Assembly: GCF_900129505.1 (NCBI RefSeq)
Contig: NZ_LT670818.1
Span: forward strand, 8,899,001-8,963,000
Direction: 5' to 3'
DNA length: 64,000 nucleotides
From: Bradyrhizobium erythrophlei
GTDB lineage: Bacteria; Pseudomonadota; Alphaproteobacteria; Rhizobiales; Xanthobacteraceae
Shown here in pieces: positions 23,606 through 32,473 of this stretch (the first letter of the stretch is position 1; every line of letters starts with the position of its first letter). The notes beneath the pieces were generated by a model, which ran no database searches, was not told the origin of the DNA, and saw only the letters and a list, made by a program, of their open reading frames with translations. The translations under genes were made by a program, and so were the position numbers.

Positions 23606-23649
23606 CCGCCGCGACCAAAAGGTCCCTTTTCGGGAGACAGAACCAGCGC

Positions 23650-23918
23650 ATGCAATATTTCGTGGTGATGATCGACTATGGCCGGCGTGGCCGCGAGGCT
23701 GTCGTCGATCCCGCAGGCGCGAGGTCGTCTCGCGCGTGGCTTCCGGCGAATACAAAAATATCAGCTTCATCCACGAAATCGCCGATGCCGCGGTCGACGA
23801 CGTCACCGCCGAGATTCTGGCGGAGGCCGCGTTGCCGGAAATCCCGGTCACGGGCGCGGACCTGCAGGCCAGCCGCTTCGACCATGCCCGCGACTTCCGC
23901 AAAGCGGAGGCGACGTGA
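23650..23918 (+). pseudogene. Small repressor-controlled gene with a single-base frame disruption
   Basis: The first frame starts at ATG 23650 with MQYFVVMIDYGRRGREAVVD and breaks near 23710-23712; the frame one base over continues REVVSRVASGEYKNISFIHE to a stop at 23918. Adding one C to the CCC run would give a single ~89-residue acidic helical protein. It lies directly behind the O3/O4 promoter. Either it is broken or a base is missing from the sequence. Family not recognised beyond similarity to small rhizobial hypothetical proteins. Confidence 0.6.
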
Positions 23919-23943
23919 CCGGCGCAAGCGGCAAGCCTTTCTC

Positions 23944-24248
23944 TTACATCTTGTCGGGCTTGTTCTGCTTGTTGAGCGGTCGCACGCCCTGACTGCTGTC
24001 GGGCATCCTGTCCCTGCCCTGGTCGCCATTGGCATCGCTGCCACCCGAGGTGGAGGTGCCGCCGGCTCGGCTTCATCGAGCTTCCCGTGGTCGGCGAGGT
24101 GCCGTGCGTGGCCGAGCTTGCCGCGGGATCGCCGGTCGTGGAACCCCGGCCACTGGGTGCGCCGCTTTTGGGCGAGAGCGAGGGTGCCGGGGAAAATCAG
24201 GACTGAAGCGGATGCAATCCTTGTAAGTTTAGGGCTTGCAAGTTTGAT
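23944..24248 (-). pseudogene. Degraded gene for a secreted Ser/Thr/Gly-rich protein
   Basis: The minus strand carries a signal-peptide-like segment (RIASASVLIFPGTLALAQ), then in a second frame GSTTGDPAASSATHGTSP, then in a third frame GTSTSGGSDANGDQGRDR ending at a stop at 23944 with NKQNKPDKM. Two one-base surpluses (in the A run opposite 24166-24169 and near 24070) break the frame. An AAGGAG site is followed at normal spacing by ATC (24248) instead of ATG. All three lesions together argue for a decayed gene, though sequence error cannot be excluded. Confidence 0.45.
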
Positions 24249-24319
24249 GGCCGCTCCTTCCGGGAGATGACCACGATAATCCGGCATCGAAGGAACAGTT
24301 CCGCAGGGCTTATATTCCC

Positions 24320-24550
24320 TTACCCTAGCGATCGGCTCGCGCGCGCTGCACGGCCCTGAAATTCCGTCCCAACGACCGCGTCGATCGGCGCCGCTACATC
24401 GCGTTGCACCGAACGGGCAGCGAGTTCATCCTCCGCTTTGTGATGCCACATCTCTGCTTGAGCAAGCAGCCGCCAGCTATCATGCGGGTGAAACACCGCG
24501 CTCTGTCGACAAAGGGATTCCATTGCGCGGTAGCGACTGAGATCCTTCAT
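24320..24550 (-). CDS. Small helical protein, paralogue of 35838-36026
   Basis: A 76-residue protein starting MKDLSRYRAMESLCRQSAVF, with GGAGG upstream of ATG 24550. Residues 1-44 align without gaps to the protein at 35838-36026 (18 identities), sharing LAQAE-x-W-xxx-A-x-DE-x-A. This is a small rhizobial-type family of unknown function, probably a helical hairpin. The last ~25 residues are unique to this copy. Confidence 0.7.
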   Translation of the reverse strand: MKDLSRYRAMESLCRQSAVFHPHDSWRLLAQAEMWHHKAEDELAARSVQRDVAAPIDAVVGTEFQGRAARASRSLG

Positions 24551-24613
24551 ATCGCGCCTCCAACACCCTGCCTGGAATTACTTAAAACCGTTTTCAAGAC
24601 AGAGTCATTATGA

Positions 24614-24655
24614 TTCTGAAAAGAGTTCACTTGGCTCTGAAAAGAGTTCGTTTGG
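24614..24655. repeat. 21-bp tandem direct repeat
   Basis: Two adjacent 21-bp units, 24614-24634 and 24635-24655, share CTGAAAAGAGTTC and end in TTGG with three substitutions in all. They lie about 160 bases upstream of the 24812 gene and 64 bases upstream of the minus-strand gene at 24550. The two-turn spacing fits a dimeric regulator site, but no regulator is identified. Confidence 0.75.
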
Positions 24656-24811
24656 TCCGCACGGGAACCCAAATTTCACGGCATAGCGACGCCGCGCGAA
24701 CCCCTCGTTACGTCCTTCGATGGAACTTCTGCGTCGCGCAGGGGTTATCGTGATACCCGAGTAAGCCGCACTCACAACTGGTTCTCGGAGGGGGAGGCGC
24801 GTGAGGGTGCC

Positions 24812-26515
24812 ATGTCAAAAATCAAGATTTTCAGCGTTGTTGTTCTGACGGCCGCTCTCGCGGGCGCCGCTTACGCAGGCCCCGGAAGAGGCGGCGGCGG
24901 TGGCGGTGGATTTCACGGCGGCGGTGGCGGCGGATTCCACGGCGGCGGTGGCGGGGGATTTCATGGCGGCGGAGGTGGCGGATTTCATGGCGGTGGAGGC
25001 GGCGTCCCCCATGGGATGGGCGGCGGGGCACACTTCGGCGGCGGCGGCATGCGTATGGGTGGAGCGCCCCATTTCGGCGGTGGCGGGCCTCATTTCGGCG
25101 GCGCGCACGTTGGTGGAGCGCCTCGCTTCGGCGGCGGCAGGCCGGCAATATCGCACTTTGCCGGGCGGCCCGCTTTCCACGGTCAGCGCTCGTTTGCGGT
25201 ACACGGCAACCGGCTTGCCGGCCCCGCGCTGAACGCAAATCGAGGCGACCGCTTCGGCGGAAATCGCAATGCAGCAGCTTTCAGTCCAGGTCGAAACGCG
25301 GCGGCAAGATCCGCCGCGGTGAGCCACGCCTTGAACTCGCGCGCGATCGCGGGCCCCCTGCACAACAGGGCCGCGCTGCTCAATCCAAATACCCGCGCCC
25401 AGATTGCGGCGACCGCGGCCACGGCGGGCTGGCATGACGGCCGCGGCCGGGACGGCTGGTGGCGGCACCGCAATGGCGGCTACGGCTGGGTCGGCCCGGT
25501 GTTCTGGCCGTTCGCCTATTACGACTTCTATGACTACACGATGTGGGGCTACGGTTACGACGACCCGTTCTGGGATTATGGCTACGGCGATATTTACGCC
25601 GGTATCTTCTCGCCTTACGGCTATGACGACCTCAGCGGTTACTGGTCGCAAGGGAGCGTTCAAGGCAGCGGTGGCCGTCGGGTCAGCGCCCGGCAAGCCT
25701 TTGCTAGTCAAACCTCGACGCCCGACCAGCTGGCGCAAATGTGCGGCGACGACAGCCGCGACATCGCCGGCCTGCCGATCGATCAGATCCAAAACGCGAT
25801 TGCGCCCAACGACGCCCAGCGCGCTGCGCTCGACGATCTCGCCAACGCCTCGGTGAAAGCGGCCCAGGATATCAAGGCCGCCTGTCCGACGAAGATCGCG
25901 CTGACCGCACCGGCCCGGCTGGCGGCCATGCAGACACGGATCGAGGCGATGATCTCGGCGGTCGGGACGGTGCAACCGCCGCTGCAGAAATTCTACGATC
26001 TCCTCACCGACGAACAGAAGGTGCGGCTGAACGCGCTCGGCGAAGATCAGCGCCGGGCCGAGGCCGCCAAAAACAAAAATGGCTCGCTCGTCGGGAACTG
26101 CGGCGCCGCGCAGCCAGGCGTGACCGGCTGGCCTTCGGCGGAGATCGACGCGAAGGTGCATCCGACCGAAGCGCAGCGCGCCAGTCTTGCGGCGCTGCAG
26201 GACGCCACGGCAAAGGCCGCCGATATGCTCAAGGCCTCCTGCCAGACGAGCGAGGCCATCACTCCGCCGGCGCGGCTCGAGGCCGTCGGCAAGCGGCTCG
26301 ACATCATGCTGCAGGCGGTCAAGAGCGTGCGCACGGCGCTCGACGACTTCTACGGCAAACTGAGCGACGAGCAGAAGGCGCAGTTCGAGTCGATCGGGCC
26401 GGGGCGCCCGGCGGCTTCGCGTCAATCGAGCGCGGCGCCGCTCCATGTTCACCACCGCACCCACGCCAGCATCAATGGATTGATCCGTCACTTCATGTCG
26501 ATGGCGCGGTGGTGA
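24812..26515 (+). CDS. Exported Gly/His-rich protein with two LTXXQ-type domains
   Basis: A 567-residue protein. A signal peptide (VVLTAALAGAAYAGP) is followed by about 110 residues of Gly/His/Phe repeats (GGGGGFHG units, at least four in a row), a Tyr/Asp-rich middle (residues about 225-275), and two homologous helical C-terminal domains, each with a Cys pair and an LTXXQ-like motif: LLTDEQKVRLNAL and KLSDEQKAQFESI. The latter resemble Spy/CpxP periplasmic chaperone-like domains. GAGGGT precedes the ATG. A role in envelope stress is suggested by family only. Confidence 0.82.
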   Translation: MSKIKIFSVVVLTAALAGAAYAGPGRGGGGGGGFHGGGGGGFHGGGGGGFHGGGGGGFHGGGGGVPHGMGGGAHFGGGGMRMGGAPHFGGGGPHFGGAHVGGAPRFGGGRPAISHFAGRPAFHGQRSFAVHGNRLAGPALNANRGDRFGGNRNAAAFSPGRNAAARSAAVSHALNSRAIAGPLHNRAALLNPNTRAQIAATAATAGWHDGRGRDGWWRHRNGGYGWVGPVFWPFAYYDFYDYTMWGYGYDDPFWDYGYGDIYAGIFSPYGYDDLSGYWSQGSVQGSGGRRVSARQAFASQTSTPDQLAQMCGDDSRDIAGLPIDQIQNAIAPNDAQRAALDDLANASVKAAQDIKAACPTKIALTAPARLAAMQTRIEAMISAVGTVQPPLQKFYDLLTDEQKVRLNALGEDQRRAEAAKNKNGSLVGNCGAAQPGVTGWPSAEIDAKVHPTEAQRASLAALQDATAKAADMLKASCQTSEAITPPARLEAVGKRLDIMLQAVKSVRTALDDFYGKLSDEQKAQFESIGPGRPAASRQSSAAPLHVHHRTHASINGLIRHFMSMARW

Positions 26516-26599
26516 ATCGAGCATCCAATGCCGTCAGGCCGTCATGCACGCCGTGGAAACCCGAGCCATCGCCAAAGCCAGCAAGGGGCTGGTGCCGTT

Positions 26600-26745
26600 C
26601 CTGGTCATCTGTTGTTTCGTGACCGGATTTGTGGTCAACGATTCCGAGGTGTTGGGGGCGGTCCGTCGGCGTCACCGTGGCGCATGACGGCGCGCTTCTG
26701 GTTTCCGAAGACGGCAACGGCACCATCCGGCGCGTGACGCACTGA
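26600..26745 (+). pseudogene. C-terminal remnant of a PQQ-dependent sugar dehydrogenase-like gene
   Basis: A frame encoding VTGFVVNDSEVLG continues, one base over, as RSVGVTVAHDGALLVSEDGN and then GTIRRVTH to a stop at 26745. This is the end of the sorbosone/glucose dehydrogenase beta-propeller family (typically GRPVGVTVAxDGALLVSEDG). The frame break is at GGGGG (26654-26658), one G more than the expected frame. No upstream part of the propeller is present, so this is a remnant rather than an intact gene. Confidence 0.5.
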
Positions 26746-26827
26746 CTGAGGCGTCACCTTCTGTTCATTTGCCATCCCGACGTCACCGGCTGAAAATCCC
26801 TTTTTGTCATAACCGGAGTTTCGAGCG

Positions 26828-27388
26828 ATGCGTCTACCTATCATTCCACCATCAGAACTCAGCGCCGAACAGAAGCCGATTTACGACGACATGCGGGAGG
26901 GTATCGCCAAAAACTTCCAGGGCTTTGTGAACATCCGCGACGACGGCGCCCTGCTCGGCCCGTGGAATCCGTGGATCCACGAGCCCAAATTCGGCAAGCC
27001 GGTCTGGGAATTGACCAAGACCATGGTTTCGAACCCGTCGCTTCCGTCTAATGTCAGGGAGGTCGCGATCCTCGTCACCGGCGCGCACTTCAAATCGGCC
27101 TATGAACTCTATGCGCATGTGATCGTCGCCGAACACCGGGGCCTTTCCGATGAAAAACTGGCGACCATCGTCGCCGGCCAGCGCCCCGGCGATCTGACCC
27201 GGCAAGAGGCTGTCGCGTTCGACTTTGCCTGGGCGCTGGTCAACGGCGGCGTCCTGCCGGAACTGACGTATCGCGCGGCGGTCGAACAATTCGGCCAGCA
27301 GGGTGCTGCGGAGTTGTCTTACCTCATCGGTTTGTATTGCCTGGTGTCGGTGACGCTCAATACGTTCGACGTTCCGGTGCCGGACTGA
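26828..27388 (+). CDS. Carboxymuconolactone decarboxylase (CMD)-family protein
   Basis: A 186-residue protein of the CMD/AhpD-like helical fold: SNVREVAILVTGAHFKSAYELYAH matches the core helix pair, though the AhpD CxxC is absent (AHFKSAYE instead), so it is not a peroxidase of the AhpD type. FSLAEHRG-like VIVAEHRGLSDEKLATIV follows. It resembles gamma-carboxymuconolactone decarboxylase-like proteins of unknown substrate. Convergent with the DJ-1 gene. Confidence 0.85.
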   Translation: MRLPIIPPSELSAEQKPIYDDMREGIAKNFQGFVNIRDDGALLGPWNPWIHEPKFGKPVWELTKTMVSNPSLPSNVREVAILVTGAHFKSAYELYAHVIVAEHRGLSDEKLATIVAGQRPGDLTRQEAVAFDFAWALVNGGVLPELTYRAAVEQFGQQGAAELSYLIGLYCLVSVTLNTFDVPVPD

Positions 27389-27435
27389 ATTTCGGCCGCG
27401 CCAAGGATTTTCATGAAGTCAGGTCCCAACGTTTC

Positions 27436-28290
27436 CTATTTCAGCATGCCGGCAAATGTTTTCGCAAAGCTGTGGACGTCGCCCGGCCATCGCGCCGAAA
27501 CGTAGTTGCGATCCCGCACAACAAAGGCTGCCGTCTCGTCATCCCTGGTGTCGCGCACCAGGCCCGAGGTCTTGCGGCGATAATGGGGATCATCGCTCGG
27601 TACATCGCGGAAATCCTCCGGGCGTGCCAGCGCGCGCGTCACTTCCTGCTGCACAGACATATAGCCTCTGGGCTGACCGGCCTGCTCCGGATAGGTGCGG
27701 TAATAATCGGGATCCCAGAACCGCGTGAAACGCGCGACCGACCACGCGCTGTTTTCGAACGCCCAGGTCAGGGCGGTGGTTCGGTATCCCCAGAGAACCG
27801 AGCGTCCGGTGTTTTTCGAGACGCTGCGGGCCGCCAGCAGCACGCCGTGACAGATCGCCGCCACCGGTTTTGTTTCCTCGAAAAAGCGCACGATGATGTC
27901 TTGCAGGATCTTGCTTTCGAGGTAGTCGCGCATGCCCCGCGCGCGATGCCCACCGGGCAGCAGCAGCCCGTCATAGGCGGAGGCATCGATCGCCTCCCAG
28001 CGCCGCGGCGCGAGATAGCGGGGATCGGCGGTCATCTCGGCGTAGGCCTTGCGCGCGTCACGATTGGCCCGCATCAATAGTCCGATCAGCGGCAGCTTCC
28101 GCAACAGCGGGATGGCGCCCCAGGGATCGAGGCCCTGCCCCGTCAGCATCATCTCGTCGGCCACCGCGGGCCGCCCATCGGGGGTGGCGAAATCGATCGT
28201 GTGACCGGCATCGACCAGCACCCGCCATCCAATCGCGGCTTCGCTCGGATCGAAATCCCGCGCCGGCAACAGGACAAGTACGCGCGCCAT
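27436..28290 (-). CDS. DJ-1/PfpI-family protein
   Basis: A 284-residue protein with DJ-1/PfpI topology: N-terminal VLVLLPARDFDPSEAAIGW, then SAYDGLLLPGGHRARGMRDY and the nucleophile elbow VAAICHGVLLAARS containing the catalytic-type Cys. The C-terminal ~80 residues extend beyond the usual ~190-residue domain. ATG 28290 follows GAGGGTGG; the long in-frame extension upstream is antisense to the CoA-transferase and is spurious. Possible roles are glyoxalase III- or amidase-like; not resolved. Confidence 0.82.
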   Translation of the reverse strand: MARVLVLLPARDFDPSEAAIGWRVLVDAGHTIDFATPDGRPAVADEMMLTGQGLDPWGAIPLLRKLPLIGLLMRANRDARKAYAEMTADPRYLAPRRWEAIDASAYDGLLLPGGHRARGMRDYLESKILQDIIVRFFEETKPVAAICHGVLLAARSVSKNTGRSVLWGYRTTALTWAFENSAWSVARFTRFWDPDYYRTYPEQAGQPRGYMSVQQEVTRALARPEDFRDVPSDDPHYRRKTSGLVRDTRDDETAAFVVRDRNYVSARWPGDVHSFAKTFAGMLK

Positions 28291-28404
28291 CGACCACCCT
28301 CGCTTCGCGAGCAAAACCGCGAGCTCACGCGCATGTAATGGGTATTCCGCTTCGGCGCCAGAACCGGCTATACCCGCCCGGCAAGAATGATCTGGAGACA
28401 ATCC

Positions 28405-29577
28405 ATGAACGCCAAACCGCCCCATCTGCCGCTGTCCGGCATCACCGTGGTCTCGCTGGAGCAGGCGATTGCCGCACCCCTGGCCAGCCGGCATCTGGCC
28501 GATTGGGGCGCGCGGGTGATCAAGATCGAGCGGCCTGGCAAGGGCGACTTCTGCCGCGACTATGATTACGTCATGAACGGCATGTCGAGCCAGTTCGCCT
28601 GGACCAACCGATCCAAGGAAAGCCTCGCGCTCGACGTCAAGAGCAGCGAGGGCAAGCGCGTGCTCGATGCGCTGCTGCCGCAGGCAGACGTGTTCCTGCA
28701 GAATTTGGCGCCGGGTGCGGCGAAGCGGCTCGGGCTCGATGCCGCAACGCTGGCCGAACGCTTCCCGCGCCTGATCGCCTGCGACATTTCCGGCTATGGC
28801 AGCGGCGGCCCCTATGGCGAGAAGAAAGCCTACGACCTCCTGGTTCAGTGCGAAGCCGGGTTCCTCTCGGTCAACGGCACCGAGGAACAGCCCGCCAAAT
28901 GCGGCATCGCCGTGGTCGATAGCTCCACCGGCATGTACATCGTCAACGGCGTGCTGATGGCGCTGTTCGATCGCGAGCGAACCGGCAAGGGCATGGCGTT
29001 CGAGGTATCGCTGTTCGACTCCATGACGGAGTGGATGAGCTATCCCGCCTACTACACCGACGGCGCCCGCAAGCCGCTGCTGCGCACCGGTACGCGTCAC
29101 GCCACCATCGCACCCTACGGGCCGTTTCGCTGCGGCGACGGCCGCACGGTGTTCTTCGGCATTCAGAACGCGCGCGAGTGGACCGCGCTGTGCGCGCAGG
29201 TGCTCGACGATGCGGCGTTGGCCAGTGATCCGCGCTTTTGCACCAACCCGCAGCGCATGCAGAACCGCGATGCGCTGGAGACGCTGATCGAGCGGCATTT
29301 TGCCGACTTCACCGCCGATCAGGTGTTGCAGCGGCTCGACGACGCCGCGATCGCCAACGCCAGCATGAACACGGTCGAAGCCTTTCTCAAGCATCCGCAG
29401 CTTCATGCCCGCCACCGCGTGCGACAAGTGGGATCGCCGAACGGAGCGCTGATGAGCTTCCTGCCCGCGATCACCATTCCCGGCGTTGAACCCGTGATGG
29501 GCGATATTCCCGCCGTCGGCGAGCACACCGATGCGATCCTGGCCGAACTCGGCCTTCTGGAAAAGGCCGGATCATGA
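28405..29577 (+). CDS. Class III CoA transferase (CaiB/BaiF family)
   Basis: A 390-residue enzyme. The family N terminus LSGITVVSLEQAIAAPLASR, the KIERPGKGDF loop and the catalytic aspartate region (CDISGYGSGGP, then KAYDLLVQCEAGFLSV) are present. It would move CoA between carboxylic acids. ATG 28405 follows GGAGA; ATG 28387 is weaker. The stop overlaps the lyase start by 4 bases, so the pair should activate a dicarboxylic acid to its CoA ester and then cleave it, as in citramalate/itaconate-type or related acid degradation (inference). Confidence 0.92.
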   Translation: MNAKPPHLPLSGITVVSLEQAIAAPLASRHLADWGARVIKIERPGKGDFCRDYDYVMNGMSSQFAWTNRSKESLALDVKSSEGKRVLDALLPQADVFLQNLAPGAAKRLGLDAATLAERFPRLIACDISGYGSGGPYGEKKAYDLLVQCEAGFLSVNGTEEQPAKCGIAVVDSSTGMYIVNGVLMALFDRERTGKGMAFEVSLFDSMTEWMSYPAYYTDGARKPLLRTGTRHATIAPYGPFRCGDGRTVFFGIQNAREWTALCAQVLDDAALASDPRFCTNPQRMQNRDALETLIERHFADFTADQVLQRLDDAAIANASMNTVEAFLKHPQLHARHRVRQVGSPNGALMSFLPAITIPGVEPVMGDIPAVGEHTDAILAELGLLEKAGS

Positions 29578-30503
29578 CCGCGCCGCGACTGACCCGAACC
29601 TATCTCGCAGCACCGGCGCATCGCGCCCGCCTGGTGCAGAACGCGGCTGCGTCCGCCGCCGATGCCGTGTTCCTCGATCTCGAGGACGCAGTCCCGCCGG
29701 CCGAGAAAGCCGCCGCGCTCGAAGCCGCCGCCACGGCGCTGGCCACGCACGACTGGGGAAGCAAGACCGTCGCGGTGCGGCTGAACGCGATCGACAGCCC
29801 GTCGATCCAGGAAGAGATCGGGCGGCTCGGCCGAATCCGGCGGCTCGATGCCTTCATCATTCCGAAAGCGGAGGCCGTGGCCGACGTTGCAAAAATCAGT
29901 GACTGGATTACCGAGGCCACCGGTTCGCGCGACGCCCCCGTCGAGATGGAGTTGCTGATCGAGACCGCGCGCGGGCTGATCAATGTCGAGACGCTGGCGG
30001 GGTGCGATTCTCTGGTGACCGGCTTGCATCTCGGCGTCGGCGATTTTGCGGCGTCGATCGGGGCGCGCAGCGCCGAGATCGGCGCATCGCCGCCGGGTTA
30101 CCGGCATGTCGGCGGTGCGGCCGACGGACACCGCGAAACCCCGCTCGATCTGTTCGCCTATCCGATGATGCGTCTTTTGGTCGCCGCCCGCGCCTTCGGC
30201 CTGCGCGCGATCGACGGCCCCTGCGGCGCGTTCCGCGATGCGGTCGCGACCGAAGCCGCGGCGAGGAAGGCGGCGGCGATGGGGTTCGACGGCAAGCAGG
30301 TGATCCATCCGACGCAAATCGAAATTACCCGCGATGCCTTCATTCCCTCCGACGAAGAACTCGCCAACGCCCAGCGCGTGATCGCGGCGATGGAGGAAGA
30401 GGAGCGAAACGGCCAGGCCGCGGTCACCGTCGACGGCAAGATGGTGGACTATGCCAACCTGCGGATGATCAAGCGCCTGCTGAGCTTTAAAGGCCAGATG
30501 TGA
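29574..30503 (+). CDS. CitE-like CoA-ester lyase (HpcH/HpaI aldolase family)
   Basis: A 309-residue TIM-barrel enzyme with the CitE signature DAVFLDLEDAVPPAEK, IPKAEAV and EMELLIETARGL, plus GVGDFAASIG and KQVIHPTQI. It should bind Mg2+ and cleave a beta-hydroxyacyl-CoA such as malyl-, citramalyl- or a related CoA ester. The GATG overlap with the CoA transferase indicates one operon. The substrate cannot be fixed from sequence. Its stop faces the convergent quinone oxidoreductase. Confidence 0.9.
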   Translation: MTAPRLTRTYLAAPAHRARLVQNAAASAADAVFLDLEDAVPPAEKAAALEAAATALATHDWGSKTVAVRLNAIDSPSIQEEIGRLGRIRRLDAFIIPKAEAVADVAKISDWITEATGSRDAPVEMELLIETARGLINVETLAGCDSLVTGLHLGVGDFAASIGARSAEIGASPPGYRHVGGAADGHRETPLDLFAYPMMRLLVAARAFGLRAIDGPCGAFRDAVATEAAARKAAAMGFDGKQVIHPTQIEITRDAFIPSDEELANAQRVIAAMEEEERNGQAAVTVDGKMVDYANLRMIKRLLSFKGQM

Positions 30504-30557
30504 AAGGGGCGGACAAAAGCTGCCCGCCTCTCCTTGCATCGTAGAACGCGTCAAGCC

Positions 30558-31532
30558 TCACACCGTCAGCACCGTCGATCCCGTGGTCTTGCGCGCGGCG
30601 AGATTGGCGTGGGCTTTCGCCGCGTCCTTCAGCGGATAGGTCTGGCGCACCTCGATCTTGACCGCGCCGGATTTCACCACGTCGAACAGCTCGTTCGCCA
30701 TCGCGACCAGGTTCTCGCGCTTGGCGGCATAGGTGTTGAGCGTCGGCCGGGTGACGTAGAGCGAGCCCTTCTGCGCCAAGAGGCCGAGGTTGAGCGGCTC
30801 GACGCTGCCGGAGGATTGCCCGAACAAAGCGGCGACACCGAGCGGCGCCAGGCAGTCGAGCGATTTCAGGAACGTGTCCTTGCCGACAGAATCATAGACC
30901 ACCGGCACCTTCTTGCCGCCGGTGATTTCGTCGACGCGTTTGACGAAATCCTCGCGCGTATAGACGATGGTGTGGGCGCAGCCATGGGCCTGGGCGAGTT
31001 TTGCCTTCTCGTCGCTGCCGACGGTGCCGATCACGGTGGCGCCGAGATGCTTCGCCCACTGGCCGAGGATCAGGCCGACGCCGCCGGCGGCGGCATGCAG
31101 CAGAATGGTGTCGCCGGCCTTCACGCGATAGGTCTGGCGGATCAGATATTGCGTCGTCAGGCCCTTCAGCATCATCGCGGCGGCGGTCTTGTCGTCGATG
31201 CCGTCGGGCAGTTTCAACAGGCGATCGGCCGGGATCAGCCGTGCTTCGGCATAGGCGCCGAGCGGCGCGGCGCCATAGGCAACGCGGTCGCCGACCTTCA
31301 GATCGGTGACGCCGGGTCCTATTTCCTCGACCACGCCCGCCGCCTCGCCGCCGAGCCCGCTCGGCAACTGCACCGGATAAAGACCGGAGCGGTTGTAGAT
31401 GTCGACGAAGTTCAGTCCGACCGCCGTGTGGCGGATGCGCGCCTCGCCGGGACCGGGCTTGCCGAGATTGACTTCCTCCCAGAGCAGAACTTCGGGGCCG
31501 CCGGGCTTGTGAAAGCGGATGGCGTGCGTCAT
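30558..31532 (-). CDS. NADPH:quinone oxidoreductase (QOR-type MDR)
   Basis: A 324-residue zinc-free medium-chain reductase. VGLNFVDIYNRSGLYP, the GEAAGVVEEIGPGV stretch and the nucleotide-binding HAAAGGVGLILGQWAKHLGA are typical of Qor. The length matches E. coli Qor (327 aa). ATG 31532 follows AAGGAG; the 54-residue extension upstream is spurious. It should reduce quinones by one-electron transfer with NADPH. Monocistronic, convergent with the lyase gene. Confidence 0.93.
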   Translation of the reverse strand: MTHAIRFHKPGGPEVLLWEEVNLGKPGPGEARIRHTAVGLNFVDIYNRSGLYPVQLPSGLGGEAAGVVEEIGPGVTDLKVGDRVAYGAAPLGAYAEARLIPADRLLKLPDGIDDKTAAAMMLKGLTTQYLIRQTYRVKAGDTILLHAAAGGVGLILGQWAKHLGATVIGTVGSDEKAKLAQAHGCAHTIVYTREDFVKRVDEITGGKKVPVVYDSVGKDTFLKSLDCLAPLGVAALFGQSSGSVEPLNLGLLAQKGSLYVTRPTLNTYAAKRENLVAMANELFDVVKSGAVKIEVRQTYPLKDAAKAHANLAARKTTGSTVLTV

Positions 31533-31719
31533 GGAATTACTCCTTGGTGAGACGACAATGGCGAAATCGCAGGGAACGGGGAAAATCTCGGCGGGGTCCG
31601 GTCGCCCGGCAGTGATGATTACAACAGGCGCGCCTTGCCCGGCAAGGGAACACGCTTCAAAGGTTATGCTGCCGCCGGACCGGCGGGGCTTCAAGACACG
31701 ACTGCGCGATCCCGCGGCG

Positions 31720-32260
31720 CGAAATGCTCGAGTCTTGCAAAGACCTTCCGCCCGAAGAGGGCGTGGGGAATGCCGGGTGCCAGCGCACCCGCAGCCGCGC
31801 GTGTAGTGTAGAAAGCACGCGCGTTAGTCACCACGGTTGCGCCGAAACACCCGGCATTCCCGCACGCAATGGTTTTAACGGTTTCCTTCGTACTCTCCCC
31901 GGTGATCGGGCTTTCTTGTCACCGTCATCCCTGAGAAGCTTGCTTCTCACGAACTTGACGCCGGCGTCGAGGCGTCAGGACCACACGACTTCTCCGTCCG
32001 CAAGCAGAGCGCTTTCGTCTTTGGCGCTCCTCGCGTCCACCGCATCCCGTCCCAACGTTCGTGACGATGGCCAACGCCCCTCTTTCGAAGGACAGGACAG
32101 CCGCGGATATACAGTGATTTGCGTCTTCTGAAAATCGGAATATTTTTGCAAAGAGGGCTGGACAGGTTTTTTTGATTTGCCCGTCGGGTGGGTTTCCGCG
32201 TGTCGCACTCGATCAGTTCCGACCGTCATTGCGATGCACGGGTCGCGCGAACGCGCGCGG
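31720..32260. repeat. Interspersed repeat of the Bradyrhizobium type (approximate bounds)
   Basis: The stretch from the CCCGAAGAGGGCG region to the GCGATGCACGGGTCGCGCG region has the spurious-ORF texture I recall from multicopy intergenic repeats of Bradyrhizobium and related genomes: a frame reading GNAGCQRTRSRACSVESTRV, then GIPARNGFNGFLRTLPGDRA. No coding gene is claimed. The ends are estimated. About 900 bases between qor and the tannase-like gene hold nothing else recognisable. Confidence 0.55.
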
Positions 32261-32473
32261 CATGAAGGTCCGCATGGTGGTGTGAAGCTGAAGGCGGATT
32301 GGGAGCCGCCGGCGTAGCCGAACCAATCGAAACCGAAATGCCGGACGACCGCCATGGACTGCCGACCGGCGCAAACGCTGGGTCGGGGACTGCTGTTGGA
32401 CAAACCGCAGCTTTCAAAGCGAGCGGCCGGGGCGCCTGTCGTGTCAGTGCGCCTCCGGCCGATTGCACTTGTG

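Noticed and set aside
24815..26524. 569-codon minus-strand frame opposite the Gly/His-rich protein gene
   Set aside because: It is antisense to a well-supported secreted protein, has no ribosome site or domain, and its Arg-rich composition is typical of a high-GC shadow frame.
28291..29526. N-terminal extension giving a 696-residue DJ-1 protein
   Set aside because: The extra 412 residues are antisense to the CoA-transferase gene; a proper start with GAGG upstream exists at 28290.
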